Source: Lyngbya sp. PCC 8106 (lineage in GTDB: Bacteria > Cyanobacteriota > Cyanobacteriia > Cyanobacteriales > Microcoleaceae). Taken from it: DNA of 64,000 nt. Positions 1 to 9,331 of the stretch are shown one piece after another. Made by a program: the position numbers and the translations under genes. The notes beneath the pieces are model-generated. The model had not been told where the DNA came from, did not search any database, and worked only from the letters and a program-made list of their open reading frames with translations. Each line of letters starts with the position of its first letter. Position 1 is the first letter of the stretch. The stretch covers positions 1-64,000 of the forward strand of contig NZ_AAVU01000040.1 of NCBI RefSeq assembly GCF_000169095.1, written 5' to 3'.

Positions 1-144
1 ACCGAACAGTTGGTGATCTTAGCTGTAGGTGCGACGGTGGTGGCGATGATGAAACGCAATTCCAAAGCAGCTATGCAGGCTAAACAGGCGGCGGCGAGGT
101 TGATTGCGGAAAGTCAATTGGGAACAGGGCGATCGCCGGATTAA
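1..144 (+). CDS. C-terminal end of an unidentified protein (partial)
   Basis: Frame 1 is open from the first base of the window to a TAA at 142-144 and gives the last 47 residues of a protein whose start lies outside. The piece begins with a hydrophobic stretch (LVILAVGATVVAMM) followed by a basic, alanine-rich tail (KRNSKAAMQAKQAAARL), as at the end of a small membrane protein. A HIP1 octamer GCGATCGC sits just before the stop. It converges on the large minus-strand gene that follows. No family can be assigned from so short a tail. Confidence 0.5.
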   Translation, partial: TEQLVILAVGATVVAMMKRNSKAAMQAKQAAARLIAESQLGTGRSPD

Positions 145-185
145 TATAAGTGAATAAATCTCTGTTAACCCGCCCAGACTGAAGA

Positions 186-3100
186 TTACCAAGGGCTACC
201 AATGAGAGTAAAACCCGCCCAATAAAAGGGATGATTTAGGCTAACATCACCCCTGACTGCAATTTCTGGGGGTAACTCCACTTCTCCGGTAATTGTCTTT
301 TTCTCATAGACTAAATTTCCCCCTTCTAAACGAACTTTACCCTGTAACATAGCGAGTTGAGCTTGTCTGAGGGCTTCTGCTTTGATGGGACTATGTAACA
401 ACGCATCATAAAACGTACTCATCAACCCCAACGTTCCGGCATCACTAACGTACCACAAACTGGCGAGGGCTGACTTCACCCCGGCTTGGATGGCGAGTCC
501 TGCAAAACCCAACTCTGCATCTTCATCTCCGACTGCGGTTGTACAAGCGCTCAAAACTAAAAGTTCGACGGGGGGTTGATCTAAGCGTAACTGACGCAGT
601 TCATTTAACCATAATTTTTGATCCCAAAATTGAATATAAGAACGGTTTGCACCTCCGGCTAAAAACTCCCCGTGAGTGGCTAAATGAATAATCTCAAATT
701 GTTTTTGCTTGCGTTGAGTGGTGAGGTTATTAATTGTAAATTCTTCATTGAGAAAAGATTGACCTGACCATTGATCTTCCTGCATAATTAAATTGAGTTC
801 GATGGGAACCGCAGGTAAAGGTTCTTGAGCGGGGTCAGAAAATTTGGAGGCGCCCATTGCTAGAACTTTAGAATTTTTGAGATTAACATAACTGGTATCA
901 GTTAAACTCAAACTAGGAATTAACGCTAAACTATAGTCTTCTAAGAGAAATTTTTCGCCGTCGTACAATGCTGCAATGGGTAAAGTTCTTAAGCCCGTAT
1001 CCATAGAAAAAATTAGAGTCTTGACTTGATGTTTTTCCAACTCTGCTTTTAAGGGTAAAATTAACCAATCATAGAGTTTCTTCCCACTCACTTTATATTC
1101 AGTATCACTCAGACTACTGGGAGTGCGAATTTGATTGCTAAACTCTCGAACGACTTTTAATAGGTCTTCTCGTTTGATTTGGGTACTTTTAAATAAAGGT
1201 TGACCATCGGGTAAAATCAACCGAATTTCGACTTGATTTGCTTGCACTGAAACATAAACAATCGCTGGTTTGTATCCTGTAAGTTTAGTAATATCACTGA
1301 GCGTCTGACGAATACTTTGATCACTGACTGGATTTTTGTTGATATTGTCACCAAAATATTTAATAAATTCTTGACCTCGAAATAAATCAATTTGTAAGAC
1401 GGATGAGGAGAATGTAGAAGTCGCGACTTGATCGTTGGAAATGGTTGTTCCTTCGAGTTGAATGGGAATATTTTCAATGTCTTGGGATAATTCTTCATTA
1501 TTCCCTAAATTATCCTGATTTTCACTCACTGGAACTTCAGCAACTTCTGAAGGTGTAGATGGATTTTCAGTTGTGTTTTCTAGCACATTATCTTGAATCA
1601 CGGGTTCTTGATTATCGGGGGATTGATTTGGATTTTCGGTTTCTAGATTGTCTTCATTAGACTCTGGTTTTTGAGGCGGATTTGCAGAGTTGCTAGCAGG
1701 GGGAAAAGTGGTAATTTCTCCATTGGTAATCGCCCCTGCTGTACCATTTAAAGTTGCATCTCCGATTTCAAAACTACTGCTTGTAGATGAGGGAATAATG
1801 ATGTTTCCGCCTTCGCTAGAACCAACCGCAGATAAACTCGCTTCAACTTGATTTACAGCTTGAAATGTTCCCGTCGCCCGAAAAAATTGCTGGGTACTAA
1901 TTTCAATATTTCCTCCAGTTTGGGCGGCTTCTGTATTAATCGAAGTGACTTCAATATCATTCGGAGAAACTAAGCGGATATTTCCTCCATTTCCCTCTAA
2001 TGAACTCGCGTTTAGAGTTCCAGTTGTAATCCGATCTCCAGACTGAATCGTAATATTTCCTGCATCTTCTGTGGCTGATGAACTCAGATTTTGGGTGACA
2101 ATTTCACCCTGTTGAGTGGTGAGGCTAATCTCTTGACTAGAAGTAATATTATTGGTTTGAATTTTATTCTGCGCTTGAATATTAACTCCGACTAAATTAC
2201 TATTTTGATTAGTGATAATATTTCCTGTAACAATCACATCACTTCCTTGACTCACGAGATTCACTTGAGGATTTTGTAAAGATGAATTGGAGACAGAGTT
2301 TGAGGAGATGCGGATATTTCCGGTTTCAATTGCTTCTCCGGCTTGCAAATTAATTTCACCACTAGATTGTAAATTTCCGGTGGTAATTTGACGGGTCATG
2401 CTAGTCAGTTGTAAAGTTTGACCTGTTGTGTTAATATTACCTAAGAATAAATTGCCATCTGCTTCGATTTGAATCGCTGCATTATCAACCCCTGTAATTG
2501 TTCCTTGTGCAACCACAAAACCTGGAAAATTTGGCGATCGCAACAGGACTGGATCTCGAAACGTAATATCTCCTGCGACAGTTAGGGGACTACTGGTATT
2601 TGACCGACCAATAGTAATTAATTCAAACCCATTTCCGAGGGCATTCAAATCTGATCCACTCAATTCTAAAGCTTCAGTATTAGCATCATTTCCAAGTGTA
2701 ATCGCTTGACGGTTATTGTAGGGCTGTAATAGTAGAAACCCATTGCCAATAATTGAGTTATTTCCTCCCACTAAATCGATCTCATCTGCGGTTAATTGTA
2801 TTGTTGCTTGTGGGTTTCCTGTATTTTGAATTTGTTGAGAAGTAATGCGCCCTGACTGACTGGTAATAGTAATATCTTGACCATTAGTTCTGAGATTTCC
2901 TAAAGTAATATCATTCAAAGCATTTAAAGTCAAACTAGCATTATCTACACCTGTCAATGTATAAGGACTACCCGATGAAGTCGTTCCCATATTAATCCGA
3001 CCAAAAGGAGATTGAATCAACGTCGGGTCTTGAAACGTTGAATTTCCATTAATATAAATACTGCCTTTACTATCAGGTCTTCCGATAATAATTTGAGTAA

Positions 3101-5555
3101 AACCATCTTGCAGCGTTGTGATTTCATCGGTTGTTAAATCCATCGACAATCCCGAATTATTGCTAGAATTACCAATCACAATATTTTGGGCATTTGTTGA
3201 GGGTTGAAGAATTAAATTTCCGGTTCCTTCTACTAAACTTGTCAGATTAATCTCATCACTGGTAAGTGTAATATCTCCAGTTGAACTGGCTTTTGTTTCC
3301 CCTGAAGTTGAGTTGCTATTCTCAAAGCCACCTGTGCGAATAGTCTCTGCTTCGATTTCAACTTCGGCTTCTAAATTAATATCACCCCCTACGGTTTTTC
3401 CCTTAGCGTTGACTGAATTCAAACTCAGTCGTTGAGAAGTTTGAATTTCAATATTTCCTCCACTTCCCCCCGCAGAAGTCGCATCTAAACTATAAGAATC
3501 TGATAAAAAATTAATATTCCCTTCTTCACTATTAATCCTAATATTTCCGGCTTGTTGTGAACCCGAACTATTAATTAAATCAATTTCAATATTTTCAACT
3601 GCATTCACTGTCACCTCACCCGCTTGACCCGAAGTTGAATTCAAAGCTTGAGTCGAAAGTTCACCTGTAATAATATTCTCACCACTATTAAGGTCAATAT
3701 TCCCACTCTTGTTTAAACCACTCGTTTGTAAATCTGCGGTTAAAATTTCACCTTGATTGGTGGTAATCGTAATATTTCCACCCTCACCCGAAGAATTAGC
3801 GGTTGAAAGTTGACCTGTTTCAATCTCTCCATTCAAAGTTGAACTCAAAGAAATATTACCGCCTTTTGTAGACAGATCACCAATGGTCAGATCAATTCCT
3901 GTAATCACAATGTTTCCACCTGCGGTTTGCAAAGTATCGTCAGAACTCATTAGAAATGATCCTTTTCCATCTCCATCTGCATCTGCTGTAAACGTGACTG
4001 ATCCGCTAGAGGCTTGAAAATTGAGTTGATTATCTTCGAGATCATTAATTGTAATATTATCTCGCGCTTCTAAAACAATATCGGCTGTTTCTCCAATCTG
4101 TTCTAAACGAGTCTCAGAAATCGTAAACTCTGAAGGATTATTCTCGGCTAAAATCTGATTATCTCGCAGAGAATTTTCATTTTCTATTGCTTCATTGCCA
4201 TCAACAATGGTAATATTAAGAGGATCTAATAATAAAGTCCCAACAGTTCCATTTGCCCCTCGCAAATCAACATCCCCTTCGACGGTTAAATTCCCATAAC
4301 TAGAAATTTCTGCAAATCCACCGTTTCCGGTAATACTCTGGGCGTTAATCTTCCCAAAAAATCGAGTGTTTAGGTCTGACCAAATAATAATCTGTCCGGC
4401 ATTTCCCTCCACGTCTGCATTCGCTAAAATCGAAGAGTTACGATTAATAAAAGTAGAATTTGCATTTGGAATTAACCCACTTCCTCGCTGATCTCCGCCA
4501 ATTCTGACGGTACCTCCACCATTAACTCCAGAAACATCAACATGACCATCGACTAACCCCACCGTTTCCCCGACAATATTGACGCTTCCGGCTGCTGCGG
4601 TGACATTTCCTGAAACGACGGCGACACCGCTAGAGGTGGGAATTTCAGCCCCCGAATTGGTTAATTCTACCCGACCATCGGCGAGTACCGTCACTCCTGT
4701 TGCATGGTTGCGATCGCCTCCGGTTAACAGTTGCGGTAAGGATAAGGGGGCAATTTCTGGCGAATAACTCCCCATGTCTGCTGTCGCCACTTCTAAATTC
4801 AGCAAATGTCCAGCTTGGCTGATGCGGAGAATTTGTTCACCGGGAATGGCAGCAATGGTAATTTGGCCCTCCGGTGCGATCAATTCCCCGGTATTAATGA
4901 CATTACTTCCTAATAAGCTGATATTTTCTCCAGAGGCTACAGCAAGTCTACCTGCATTAATGATACTGCCCGATGAAGTTGCGGAGAAGCGAAAAGCGTT
5001 AGGAGTCTCCACCAAGCTAGCATAATCATTATTTCCAATCGCATTAAACCAACTTGAACCCAATCCCACTCCGGTTGCTGTCGTCACGGTAAAGGAAGCG
5101 GGAACATTTAAACTTGCATTTGATCCAAAAATCACTCCCGCAGGGTTCATCAAAAATAAATTCGCATTCCCTCCTGTCATCTGAATTAAACCATTAATAA
5201 CAGAAGCATTTCCCCCAACGACCCGAGTTAAAATATTTTGAATGGAATTATTGGATAAAAAGTTAGCAACCTGTCCAGACTCAACATTAAAATCGGTAAA
5301 ACTATGAAATAAATTTGCCCCGTCTGAGGATAACTTCCCGCCTTCTATATCAATACGATTTCCTTGTTGATGAGTCACCGTGTTGGTACTGTTGGGTTCA
5401 GGAACAATGGGTTGAGCAATAACTTTTTTTGATTTGAAGGTATAGAAGATTCTACATCGCCAGCTATCGGGAAATTCGTCAGTTTCAAAACCCAAAAGTA
5501 GTGTCAGTAGCGGTATGGAGAAGACCACTGACTTCAAGTAACTGCTGATATTCAT
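186..5555 (-). CDS. Secreted filamentous-haemagglutinin-domain protein with C-terminal CHAT protease domain
   Basis: A protein of about 1,789 residues. I place the start at the ATG at 5555 (a TTG lies one codon upstream) because AGGAG stands 8 nt before it. After a hydrophobic leader, residues 50-190 form a two-partner-secretion haemagglutination-activity domain (GNRIDI, FLSNN, LFLMNPAGVIFG). Residues 200-1300 are repetitive, Asn/Thr/Gly-rich beta-helix-like sequence (GGNI, ITTGN, INLQA). An acidic Pro/Asn/Glu linker follows at about 1330-1430. The C-terminal 300 residues are a CHAT caspase-like domain with the expected His (HLATHGEF, about 1629) and Cys (LSACTTA, about 1672). Haemagglutinin-CHAT proteins are a recurrent cyanobacterial type; the natural substrate is unknown. 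The leader is odd: some 20 charged or aromatic residues separate the hydrophobic core from the likely cleavage site near VIAQP. No TpsB transporter gene is visible next to it. Confidence 0.85.
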   Translation of the reverse strand: MNISSYLKSVVFSIPLLTLLLGFETDEFPDSWRCRIFYTFKSKKVIAQPIVPEPNSTNTVTHQQGNRIDIEGGKLSSDGANLFHSFTDFNVESGQVANFLSNNSIQNILTRVVGGNASVINGLIQMTGGNANLFLMNPAGVIFGSNASLNVPASFTVTTATGVGLGSSWFNAIGNNDYASLVETPNAFRFSATSSGSIINAGRLAVASGENISLLGSNVINTGELIAPEGQITIAAIPGEQILRISQAGHLLNLEVATADMGSYSPEIAPLSLPQLLTGGDRNHATGVTVLADGRVELTNSGAEIPTSSGVAVVSGNVTAAAGSVNIVGETVGLVDGHVDVSGVNGGGTVRIGGDQRGSGLIPNANSTFINRNSSILANADVEGNAGQIIIWSDLNTRFFGKINAQSITGNGGFAEISSYGNLTVEGDVDLRGANGTVGTLLLDPLNITIVDGNEAIENENSLRDNQILAENNPSEFTISETRLEQIGETADIVLEARDNITINDLEDNQLNFQASSGSVTFTADADGDGKGSFLMSSDDTLQTAGGNIVITGIDLTIGDLSTKGGNISLSSTLNGEIETGQLSTANSSGEGGNITITTNQGEILTADLQTSGLNKSGNIDLNSGENIITGELSTQALNSTSGQAGEVTVNAVENIEIDLINSSGSQQAGNIRINSEEGNINFLSDSYSLDATSAGGSGGNIEIQTSQRLSLNSVNAKGKTVGGDINLEAEVEIEAETIRTGGFENSNSTSGETKASSTGDITLTSDEINLTSLVEGTGNLILQPSTNAQNIVIGNSSNNSGLSMDLTTDEITTLQDGFTQIIIGRPDSKGSIYINGNSTFQDPTLIQSPFGRINMGTTSSGSPYTLTGVDNASLTLNALNDITLGNLRTNGQDITITSQSGRITSQQIQNTGNPQATIQLTADEIDLVGGNNSIIGNGFLLLQPYNNRQAITLGNDANTEALELSGSDLNALGNGFELITIGRSNTSSPLTVAGDITFRDPVLLRSPNFPGFVVAQGTITGVDNAAIQIEADGNLFLGNINTTGQTLQLTSMTRQITTGNLQSSGEINLQAGEAIETGNIRISSNSVSNSSLQNPQVNLVSQGSDVIVTGNIITNQNSNLVGVNIQAQNKIQTNNITSSQEISLTTQQGEIVTQNLSSSATEDAGNITIQSGDRITTGTLNASSLEGNGGNIRLVSPNDIEVTSINTEAAQTGGNIEISTQQFFRATGTFQAVNQVEASLSAVGSSEGGNIIIPSSTSSSFEIGDATLNGTAGAITNGEITTFPPASNSANPPQKPESNEDNLETENPNQSPDNQEPVIQDNVLENTTENPSTPSEVAEVPVSENQDNLGNNEELSQDIENIPIQLEGTTISNDQVATSTFSSSVLQIDLFRGQEFIKYFGDNINKNPVSDQSIRQTLSDITKLTGYKPAIVYVSVQANQVEIRLILPDGQPLFKSTQIKREDLLKVVREFSNQIRTPSSLSDTEYKVSGKKLYDWLILPLKAELEKHQVKTLIFSMDTGLRTLPIAALYDGEKFLLEDYSLALIPSLSLTDTSYVNLKNSKVLAMGASKFSDPAQEPLPAVPIELNLIMQEDQWSGQSFLNEEFTINNLTTQRKQKQFEIIHLATHGEFLAGGANRSYIQFWDQKLWLNELRQLRLDQPPVELLVLSACTTAVGDEDAELGFAGLAIQAGVKSALASLWYVSDAGTLGLMSTFYDALLHSPIKAEALRQAQLAMLQGKVRLEGGNLVYEKKTITGEVELPPEIAVRGDVSLNHPFYWAGFTLIGSPW

Positions 5556-5808
5556 CAAAAATTCTCCTGGGAAACTCCCGTATCAACCAGTTTAACAGTT
5601 GTTGTAAAAGGTCACGAGTCTACCCCTGATATCTTGTCTTAAATCTCACAGAATCCAATCTCTTAAATGGGTTTAATTTTTACACTTGATCTCCATAGAG
5701 TCAAGCGGCAAAAACTTTAAATGTAGATCAATATTCGTCCAAAGGAAGCAGTCGTCAAGTATAGTAGATTACAGACAATAACAACGCAAATCTATCAAAA
5801 ATATCATT

Positions 5809-6414
5809 ATGCGTTTGATTGGCTTAACTGGGGGCATTAGCACCGGAAAAACAACCGTGTCCAACTACCTAGCCGAGATGTACCCGTTTCCCATTTGGGA
5901 TGCAGATGTTTATTCTCGTGAAGCCGTACAGCCCAACTCCCCTGTCTTGCAGACCCTTGTTCGTCGCTATGGTACTGGTATTTTACTCTCTGATGGTAGC
6001 TTAAATCGCCAGCAACTCGGTACTATAATTTTTAGTAGCTTAACAGAACGTCACTGGGTCGAGCAGCAAATTCATCCGGTTGTCCGCGATCGCTTTTGTG
6101 AAAATATTCAACAGCTTCGGGATCAAGAGGGTAAAGATGCGACTGCGATTTTGGTGATTCCTCTGTTGTTTGAAGCCAAAATGACTGATTTAGTGACAGA
6201 AATTTGGGTGATTTCTTGTTCTCCTCAACAACAGCAGTTGCGTTTGATTCAACGCAGTAACGGTTCTCTGACTCCCGAACAAGCCCAAGCGAGAATTGAC
6301 AGTCAGATGCCGCTTGAGCAAAAGTGTAAAATGGCAGATGTGGTTTTAGACAACTCCTCGACTTTAGAGGAACTCTGGCAACAAGTTGATGATGCGATCG
6401 CCAGAAAGTCCTAA
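5809..6414 (+). CDS. coaE: Dephospho-CoA kinase
   Basis: 201 residues, the usual CoaE length. The enzyme phosphorylates the 3'-hydroxyl of dephospho-CoA, the last step of coenzyme A synthesis, in the cytoplasm. The N-terminus MRLIGLTGGISTGKTTVSNYL carries the P-loop (GGISTGKT, residues 8-15). The WDADVYSREAV stretch matches the conserved D-A-D substrate-binding motif, and VIPLLFEAKM and the lid-region RSNGSLTPEQAQARI are typical of the family. hisA starts 31 bp downstream on the same strand, so the two may be cotranscribed. The 250 bp between it and the divergent haemagglutinin gene should hold both promoters. Confidence 0.95.
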   Translation: MRLIGLTGGISTGKTTVSNYLAEMYPFPIWDADVYSREAVQPNSPVLQTLVRRYGTGILLSDGSLNRQQLGTIIFSSLTERHWVEQQIHPVVRDRFCENIQQLRDQEGKDATAILVIPLLFEAKMTDLVTEIWVISCSPQQQQLRLIQRSNGSLTPEQAQARIDSQMPLEQKCKMADVVLDNSSTLEELWQQVDDAIARKS

Positions 6415-6445
6415 AATCGTGTTCAAACAATTACCGAAATAACTC

Positions 6446-7219
6446 ATGGATGTCATTCCTGCGATTGATTTACTTGAAGGACGTTGTGTAAGATTATATC
6501 AAGGTGACTACGACCAAGCTGAAACCTTCAACGACGATCCCGTTGCCGTCGCCCAACAGTGGGAAGATCAGGGCGCTACTTGGTTACATTTGGTTGATCT
6601 CGATGGGGCGAAAACAGGTCAACCGACGAATCATAAAATTATAGAAGCGATCGTCAACGCTGTTAATATTCCTGTACAAGTGGGTGGCGGGTTACGCAGT
6701 CGAGAGACTGTGACAACTTTGTTAAATCTGGGCGTAAACCGGGCAATTTTAGGGACTGTTGCGGTGGAAAACCCCCAACTGGTGGCTGAGTTGTGTCAGG
6801 AGTTCCCCAAACAAATTGTCGTCGGAATTGACGCCCGTGATGGGAAAGTTGCAACCCGAGGATGGCTAGAAACCTCAGAAGTCTTAGCCACAGAACTCGC
6901 CCATCAGATGGCACAGTTGGGTGCTAGTGCGATTATTTATACTGATATTCATCGGGATGGTACTTTGCAAGGGCCAAATAAAGCGGCGTTGCGAGAAGTT
7001 GCTTCGGAGGTTGCTATTCCGGTGATTGCGTCGGGGGGAATTAGTTCGGTGACGGATTTATTGAGTTTGTTATCCCTGGAACCTTTGGGGGTAACGGGGG
7101 CGATTGTGGGTCGCGCTTTATACACAGGTGATGTTGACTTGAAAGAAGCCATTCAAGCTGTGGGTTGGGGACGTTTGCAGGATATTCCGCCTGATTTTGG
7201 GGGTTCAGCTTTGGCTTAA
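6446..7219 (+). CDS. hisA: Phosphoribosylformimino-AICAR phosphate isomerase (histidine synthesis)
   Basis: 257 residues, (beta/alpha)8 barrel. HisA isomerises ProFAR to PRFAR, the fourth step of histidine synthesis. The start MDVIPAIDLLEGRCVRLYQG contains the catalytic Asp8. VQVGGGLRS and ILGTVAVENP are phosphate-binding loops. YTDIHRDGTLQGPN holds the second catalytic Asp, and ASGGISS and GAIVGRALY form the C-terminal phosphate site. The HisA-type YTDI-RDG sequence separates it from HisF. It follows coaE by 31 bp and converges on the radical SAM gene with only 7 bp between stop codons. Confidence 0.96.
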   Translation: MDVIPAIDLLEGRCVRLYQGDYDQAETFNDDPVAVAQQWEDQGATWLHLVDLDGAKTGQPTNHKIIEAIVNAVNIPVQVGGGLRSRETVTTLLNLGVNRAILGTVAVENPQLVAELCQEFPKQIVVGIDARDGKVATRGWLETSEVLATELAHQMAQLGASAIIYTDIHRDGTLQGPNKAALREVASEVAIPVIASGGISSVTDLLSLLSLEPLGVTGAIVGRALYTGDVDLKEAIQAVGWGRLQDIPPDFGGSALA

Positions 7220-7226
7220 ATCAAGA

Positions 7227-9191
7227 TCAATCCCATTTCTCAACCGTCGGATGATATAGCCAGTTTCCGACTTTGTTGGGATCATCAACATATTTTTTTA
7301 GCCCTGGATCTGGCCAGATATGTAGTCTATCCTTACACCCGACTGCGATCGCGGCGGCTTCCATGTCGTCCCATTGTCTCAAAAAATCTTCCGCCCATGA
7401 ACGTTTTGTCATTACCGAGTTTACCCATTCTAACCCGGCTGCAAGCATTCGTTTTCCATTTGTACCCCTGGCGTTGATGGGTTCCCAAAAAATTACTTCG
7501 GGTTCAAGCTGCATCATTTTTTCTAGATATTTCTCAAAGTCATCTCGGGTCAAACTGGGTGGAGTCGGCGCCATTGCAACATAGAGACGACATCCGGCTT
7601 GTCTACCTTTCAATAATGCTTCGTAACGTTTAGAAGGAGGGGGCGCTTGAGGTTCAATTTGACGGCTGAGTTGATCGTCTAAATAAGGTAAACTCATCCC
7701 AACTGTAATATTAGGATTAATCAAAATATCAAGATCGTTAATCCATAAAGGGCTGCGGGTTAAAATTCGGACTCTTTTACCTTTTTCTGATAAAATCTGA
7801 ACAACACGACGGGTAATTTCAGCCGTTTGTTTGTTTTGATAGGGATCGGTACCAGAACATAATAAAACCACGCCTTTCCCTGACGGTGTTACATTCCAAG
7901 TTCTTTTCCGCTCTAAAATTTTATTTAATTTCTCTGGAATATCTTCACGAATTAAAAGATATTGTCCCCAATCCATTTGAGGGTTATTGACTCCTTTTTT
8001 CTGAAGCTGCGCCTGTCTTGTCCGAATGGCGGGTGTTGAAGGAACATAGCAGTTATGAGTTGCTAATCCATTGGCAAAAAATGTGTGTGTTGATGTTTGG
8101 ATGTCTACTACATCAACTAATCCCATTGGAATTTTATCAATAACTTTTGCCGCCTTGATCCCTTTTAACGCGCCCCCTATCATCTTTTCTGACTTCCTAG
8201 TTATGGCAGGGCAAAAGGTTGAGAAAAATCGGACAACTTCCGAAAAACCCCCAAGAAGCCGAAGACTAAAACAGCAATTTTCATACTTTTCAAGTTGGAA
8301 ACTAAATCCAAATGACTTTGCATACTTCTGAACTCGATGTAAAACGGGTAATATTTTTTGAGAAAGCCGAAGCGATTGATTGAAAGAACCTTCTGCATCA
8401 AAAAATCCCGATATGAATCCCCTGTGATACTCAACCGTATCCAAGGGGGCAGCAAGCAAGTTAAACAACTTTTCACACTGGGCTTGAGATCGAGTTTCCA
8501 CTTTTTTGGCTTCTCGATGGTTGTCATTGCCTTTGTAATAAGGACGAACACTAACAGATATATCGAATTCTAAGAGGTACTCTACCAATCTTTCCAAAGG
8601 TTCAAAGTCGCAAAGAGCAACCCTCCAATATGGCGTGTAATCTCCCTTGTAAATCTCGTTAGGGTCAAACCTGAATGTTCCGTCCCCTTCTGTCATCCCT
8701 GCAATGTAACCCAGTTTATAGTCATCCGTGACAGCAAAATGGTTAGCCAATCCAATACTCTTGATTGTAGAAAATCCATCTTTTCTGTCTTGCGAAACAG
8801 TTGTCAAATTTTGGGTTGATAACCATTTCCCCCGACAATTTAACCATCCATGATTTGACGTTGCAATTACTTCTCCTGCATCTGTAACAATTTTTGTCGC
8901 TTCTTGCTTGCTCCATTGGATCGCCTCTATGGTGCTTTTACGGAAAAATCGGTAAACATGACTGGTAGGATTTTCGTCAAACCCCAAAAGTACATCACCG
9001 ACTTTTGCGTGTTCTAATTTTCGCCAAGTTAAATCTGAGTAAAGAATTAAAGTTTCGGGAACAAGGCAAAAAGTACATCCATGCAAACAGCCAGATGCTA
9101 TATTAATTACATAGTCGCACAATCCCTTTTTATTCAGATTACTGTTCTGAAGCGGATTGACAATGGGTTCAGTTCCTGTAACAGTAGACAT
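7227..9191 (-). CDS. Radical SAM protein interrupted by a LAGLIDADG intein
   Basis: A 654-residue reading frame that is a 315-residue radical SAM protein (extein) plus a 339-residue intein (residues 42-380). Removing the intein joins ASGCLHGCTF to CYVPSTPAIRTR, giving an intact CxxxCxxC iron-sulphur motif whose third Cys is the +1 residue after the intein. The rest of the extein (residues 381-654: LLCSGTDPYQ, RILTRSPL, GMSLPYLDD, VIFWEPINARG) is a TIM-barrel-like radical SAM domain resembling the SPL/Rv2578c-like group. That subfamily call is from memory of sequence style, not a search. Start ATG at 9191. The gene is divergent from a TcmP-type gene at 9332, suggesting a functional pair. Without splicing the [4Fe-4S] site could not form, so activity should depend on the intein. 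Confidence 0.88.
   Translation of the reverse strand: MSTVTGTEPIVNPLQNSNLNKKGLCDYVINIASGCLHGCTFCLVPETLILYSDLTWRKLEHAKVGDVLLGFDENPTSHVYRFFRKSTIEAIQWSKQEATKIVTDAGEVIATSNHGWLNCRGKWLSTQNLTTVSQDRKDGFSTIKSIGLANHFAVTDDYKLGYIAGMTEGDGTFRFDPNEIYKGDYTPYWRVALCDFEPLERLVEYLLEFDISVSVRPYYKGNDNHREAKKVETRSQAQCEKLFNLLAAPLDTVEYHRGFISGFFDAEGSFNQSLRLSQKILPVLHRVQKYAKSFGFSFQLEKYENCCFSLRLLGGFSEVVRFFSTFCPAITRKSEKMIGGALKGIKAAKVIDKIPMGLVDVVDIQTSTHTFFANGLATHNCYVPSTPAIRTRQAQLQKKGVNNPQMDWGQYLLIREDIPEKLNKILERKRTWNVTPSGKGVVLLCSGTDPYQNKQTAEITRRVVQILSEKGKRVRILTRSPLWINDLDILINPNITVGMSLPYLDDQLSRQIEPQAPPPSKRYEALLKGRQAGCRLYVAMAPTPPSLTRDDFEKYLEKMMQLEPEVIFWEPINARGTNGKRMLAAGLEWVNSVMTKRSWAEDFLRQWDDMEAAAIAVGCKDRLHIWPDPGLKKYVDDPNKVGNWLYHPTVEKWD
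8052..9068 (-). other. Intein with LAGLIDADG homing endonuclease domain
   Basis: 339 residues in frame inside the radical SAM gene. It starts with Cys42 followed by LVPETLILYSDL (splicing block A). Block B shows TSNHGWL, the TxxH motif at residues 111-114. It ends FFANGLATHN with the conserved His-Asn pair, followed by the nucleophile Cys381 of the extein. Two LAGLIDADG helices are present: LGYIAGMTEGDG (about 160-171) and FISGFFDAEGSF (about 259-270). The homing endonuclease therefore looks intact. All residues needed for class 1 splicing (Cys1, TxxH, His-Asn, Cys+1) are visible, so this is likely an active, mobile intein. Confidence 0.93.
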
Positions 9192-9331
9192 GGCTATTGA
9201 CTACGTTTGATGACTTAAAAAGTTATCGGCTTGTTGATAACAACTTTCTTGCTTTAGACTTTTTATTTTATCATAAATAGAAAAAATAATCAATATTAAA
9301 TTTCTGATCTTTAATATTTAGATTTTGAAGT

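Noticed and set aside
6032..6430. Minus-strand frame opposite coaE
   Set aside because: It is a shadow of a well-identified gene with no family resemblance.
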